DNA from: Fidelibacterota bacterium
GTDB taxonomy: Bacteria > Fidelibacterota > Marinisomatia > Marinisomatales > TCS55
Direction: 5' to 3'
Assembly: GCA_002713385.1 (NCBI GenBank)
Contig: PAWC01000041.1
Location: 23,088 to 34,817 of the forward strand
DNA: 11,730 nt
Part shown: piece after piece, positions 9,614 through 11,730 of the stretch
Layout of the letters: each line of letters opens with the position of its first letter
Position numbering within the stretch: position 1 is the stretch's first letter
Translations under genes and position numbers: made by a program
The notes under the pieces: generated by a model
Databases searched by the model: none
Told to the model about the DNA's origin: nothing
The model's input: only the letters and a program-made list of their open reading frames with translations

Positions 9614-9684
9614 TGGGGCGTCGTCTAAGGGCAGGACACCTGGTTTTGGTCCAGGCAGTTGGGGTTCGAATCCCTGCGCCCCAG
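9614..9684 (+). tRNA. tRNA-Gln (anticodon UUG)
   Basis: The sequence folds into a complete 71-base cloverleaf. The acceptor TGGGGCG pairs with CGCCCCA (9677-9683), with discriminator G9684. The D stem is GTCT/GGAC, and the anticodon stem is CCTGG/CCAGG around loop TTTTGGT, which presents TTG. The variable region has four bases, and the T arm has loop TTCGAAT on a stem containing two G-U pairs. The weak U1-A72 end pair is usual for tRNA-Gln. CCA is not encoded: CAAT follows, so the tail must be added after 3' trimming. It lies on the coding strand between ispE and prs, only 4 bases before the prs ATG, so cotranscription and processing from a mixed mRNA/tRNA precursor is likely. Confidence 0.97.
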
Positions 9685-9688
9685 CAAT

Positions 9689-10636
9689 ATGAGTAAAGAT
9701 ACAATAAAGATATTTAATGGTCGTAGTAATCCCCAGCTTGGGGAGCAAATTGCGGAATACCTGAATGTCCCTTTAGGTCAATTATCCATTAAGGATTTTG
9801 CCGATGGGGAGATTTGGGTCAAATTTGAGGAAAATATCCGTGGCAAAGATGTTTTTATCATCCAAAGTACACACGGCCCGGCGAAGAACATTCTGGAACT
9901 TGTCCTTATTTTAGATGCGGCGGTCCGTGCTTCTGCTAAAAGTGTTACTGCGGTGATACCCTACTTTGGTTATGCTCGCCAGGACCGGAAAGACACCCCA
10001 AGAGTGCCTATTTCAGCACGTGTTATGGTAGACATGTTTACAGCTGCCGGCACAAATCGTATAGTCACCATGGACCTGCATTCTACCCAGATTCAGGGTT
10101 TTGCAAATATACCTTTTGATCATCTTTACAGCCGTATGGTCTTGATGGATAAGATTAAAGCGTTAGGATTAGATCCCGGGAATTCAGTTGTCCTTGCTCC
10201 GGATGTGGGCTCGGTGCCCATGAGTCAGGCCTATGCAAAGCGGTTGAGCATGTACTTTGCTTTAATTGATAAACGCCGCTATGCTCCAAATAAGGCAGAA
10301 GTCATGCATCTCATTGGCGAGTTGGATGGGAAAGATGTCCTCATCATAGATGATATGATTGATACGGCAGGAACATTGGTGAATGCCACAGAAGCGGCTA
10401 TGAAAAACGGTGCAAATTCAGTCACAGCTATTGCTACACATGCGCTATTATCAGGGCCTGCAGTGGAAAGGATCAAAGATTCAGCAATCAGTAAGCTGAT
10501 TGTGACGGATACAGTCAATATACCAAAAGATAAAATATTTGATAAAATGAAAATTGTTACAGTTTCTAACATTTTTGCCGAAGCAATCAATCGCATTCAT
10601 GAAGGTGAATCTGTGAGTTCACTGTTCGAATTTTAA
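9689..10636 (+). CDS. prs: Ribose-phosphate pyrophosphokinase (PRPP synthetase)
   Basis: Prs transfers pyrophosphate from ATP to ribose 5-phosphate, giving PRPP for purine, pyrimidine, NAD, histidine and tryptophan synthesis. The 315-residue class I enzyme shows FADGEI near residue 36, YARQDRKDTPRVPISA (the ATP-binding flexible-loop region), DLHSTQIQGF, APDVGSVP, IDKRR, and the PRPP loop VLIIDDMIDTAGTL. A longer reading beginning at 9659 would start inside the tRNA gene and adds ten residues unlike the family. MSKDTIKIFNGRSNP at 9689 is the normal N-terminus, so I set the start there. There is no room for a ribosome-binding site outside the tRNA. Its substrate ribose 5-phosphate is also handled by the transketolase encoded upstream. 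rplY follows after 12 bases. Confidence 0.96.
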   Translation: MSKDTIKIFNGRSNPQLGEQIAEYLNVPLGQLSIKDFADGEIWVKFEENIRGKDVFIIQSTHGPAKNILELVLILDAAVRASAKSVTAVIPYFGYARQDRKDTPRVPISARVMVDMFTAAGTNRIVTMDLHSTQIQGFANIPFDHLYSRMVLMDKIKALGLDPGNSVVLAPDVGSVPMSQAYAKRLSMYFALIDKRRYAPNKAEVMHLIGELDGKDVLIIDDMIDTAGTLVNATEAAMKNGANSVTAIATHALLSGPAVERIKDSAISKLIVTDTVNIPKDKIFDKMKIVTVSNIFAEAINRIHEGESVSSLFEF

Positions 10637-10638
10637 TC

Positions 10639-10643
10639 GGAGA
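10639..10643 (+). promoter_or_regulatory. Shine-Dalgarno sequence of rplY
   Basis: GGAGA ends five bases before the rplY ATG, with an A-only spacer. It is the clearest ribosome-binding site in the window and contrasts with the near absence of such sites before the other genes, which fits a highly expressed ribosomal protein gene. Confidence 0.75.
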
Positions 10644-10648
10644 AAAAA

Positions 10649-11338
<690 letters not shown>

Positions 11339-11340
11339 TC

Positions 11341-11730
11341 ATGAAAGCATTTATAGGTCTTGGAAACCCCGGTCCAGAATTCGCCAATACCAAGCACAAC
11401 GCCGGATTCTGGGTGATAAATGAATTGGCCAGGCGCTGGTCAGTGCAGTTCCAGCCGGGTAAAGGATCATTTGTGTATACTGAAACCACTGACAGAGACG
11501 TTCTTTTGGTCAAACCCACAACAGGTATGAATGCCAGTGGTGTTGCAGTGAAGTATGTATTACAGGAATGGAATATTGACCTTGCTGATTTAAATGTTAT
11601 TGTTGACGATGTGGATTTACCCTTGGGTTCTATGCGGCTACGACTCAAGGGCGGCGACGGCTGCCATCGGGGGATGGAATCTATTATATATCATTTAGGG
11701 CATACAGGGTTTCCGCGCTTGCGCTTTGGC
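11341..11730 (+). CDS. pth: Peptidyl-tRNA hydrolase, 5' part (cut by window edge)
   Basis: Pth frees tRNA from peptidyl-tRNA that has dropped off the ribosome. The first 130 codons are present and the frame is open to the right edge; the family is usually about 190 residues. The N-terminus MKAFIGLGNPG is standard. Asn9, His19 (KHNAG), Asn64 (MNASG) and Asp89 (DDVDLPLG) correspond to Asn10, His20, Asn68 and Asp93 of E. coli Pth. Two positions differ from the pattern I know best: Gly62 where Phe or Tyr is usual before MN, and Arg110 in CHRG where GHNG carries Asn114. The ATG comes 2 bases after the rplY stop with no Shine-Dalgarno. The rplY-pth pairing is common in bacteria. Confidence 0.95.
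   Translation, partial: MKAFIGLGNPGPEFANTKHNAGFWVINELARRWSVQFQPGKGSFVYTETTDRDVLLVKPTTGMNASGVAVKYVLQEWNIDLADLNVIVDDVDLPLGSMRLRLKGGDGCHRGMESIIYHLGHTGFPRLRFG

Noticed and set aside
9659..9688. Upstream start for prs inside the tRNA gene
   Set aside because: The ten added residues are encoded by the tRNA T arm and acceptor and are unlike any PRPP synthetase N-terminus. The start at 9689 fits the family.
9347..9748. Minus-strand open frame of 133 codons over the ispE end, tRNA-Gln and prs start
   Set aside because: It runs through a complete tRNA gene and opposite two firmly identified genes.

Overview
The window is a dense stretch of bacterial core chromosome. All genes lie on the + strand, and there is almost no free space between position 270 and the right edge. 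It looks like a moderate-to-low GC bacterium, outside the classical proteobacterial and firmicute models. Most start codons lack a Shine-Dalgarno sequence, and the UvrA, PRPP synthetase and 773-residue transketolase sequences have the look of the Fibrobacteres-Chlorobi-Bacteroidetes (FCB) neighbourhood. A marine lineage such as Marinimicrobia/SAR406 is my best guess, but this is an impression from the proteins, not a proof. I see no mobile element, CRISPR array, prophage gene or rRNA.

Layout. (1) Positions 1-269 are an AT-rich non-coding leader with short inverted repeats just before uvrA. (2) 270-5437 is a two-gene unit: uvrA (nucleotide excision repair), overlapped by 4 bases by an unusually long transketolase. 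(3) 5438-5522 is an 85-base gap with a candidate promoter and a perfect 8-bp inverted repeat wrapped around it. (4) 5523-9591 is a tightly packed run of ruvB, queA, ispD, ispF and ispE, with junctions of 4-base overlap, 1-base overlap, 8-base overlap and 5-base gap. (5) 9614-9684 is a tRNA-Gln(UUG) inside the same run. (6) 9689-11730 holds prs, rplY (a CTC-type L25 with a Glu-Glu-Gly repeat tail) and the 5' part of pth, which runs off the right edge.

The genes cover DNA repair and recombination (uvrA, ruvB), tRNA biology (queA, tRNA-Gln, pth), the ribosome (rplY), central sugar-phosphate metabolism (transketolase, then ribose-5-phosphate to PRPP by prs), and three consecutive steps of MEP isoprenoid synthesis (ispD, ispE, ispF, present in the order D-F-E). 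The block ispE-tRNA-Gln-prs-rplY-pth resembles a gene order I recall from several other phyla, so it is probably ancestral. Nothing here is a clear new biological system. The points most worth a second look are the tRNA that sits 4 bases before the prs start codon, the Asp-to-Glu change in the thiamine-diphosphate motif of the transketolase, the inverted repeat overlapping the ruvB promoter, and the in-frame 9-bp repeat array in rplY.
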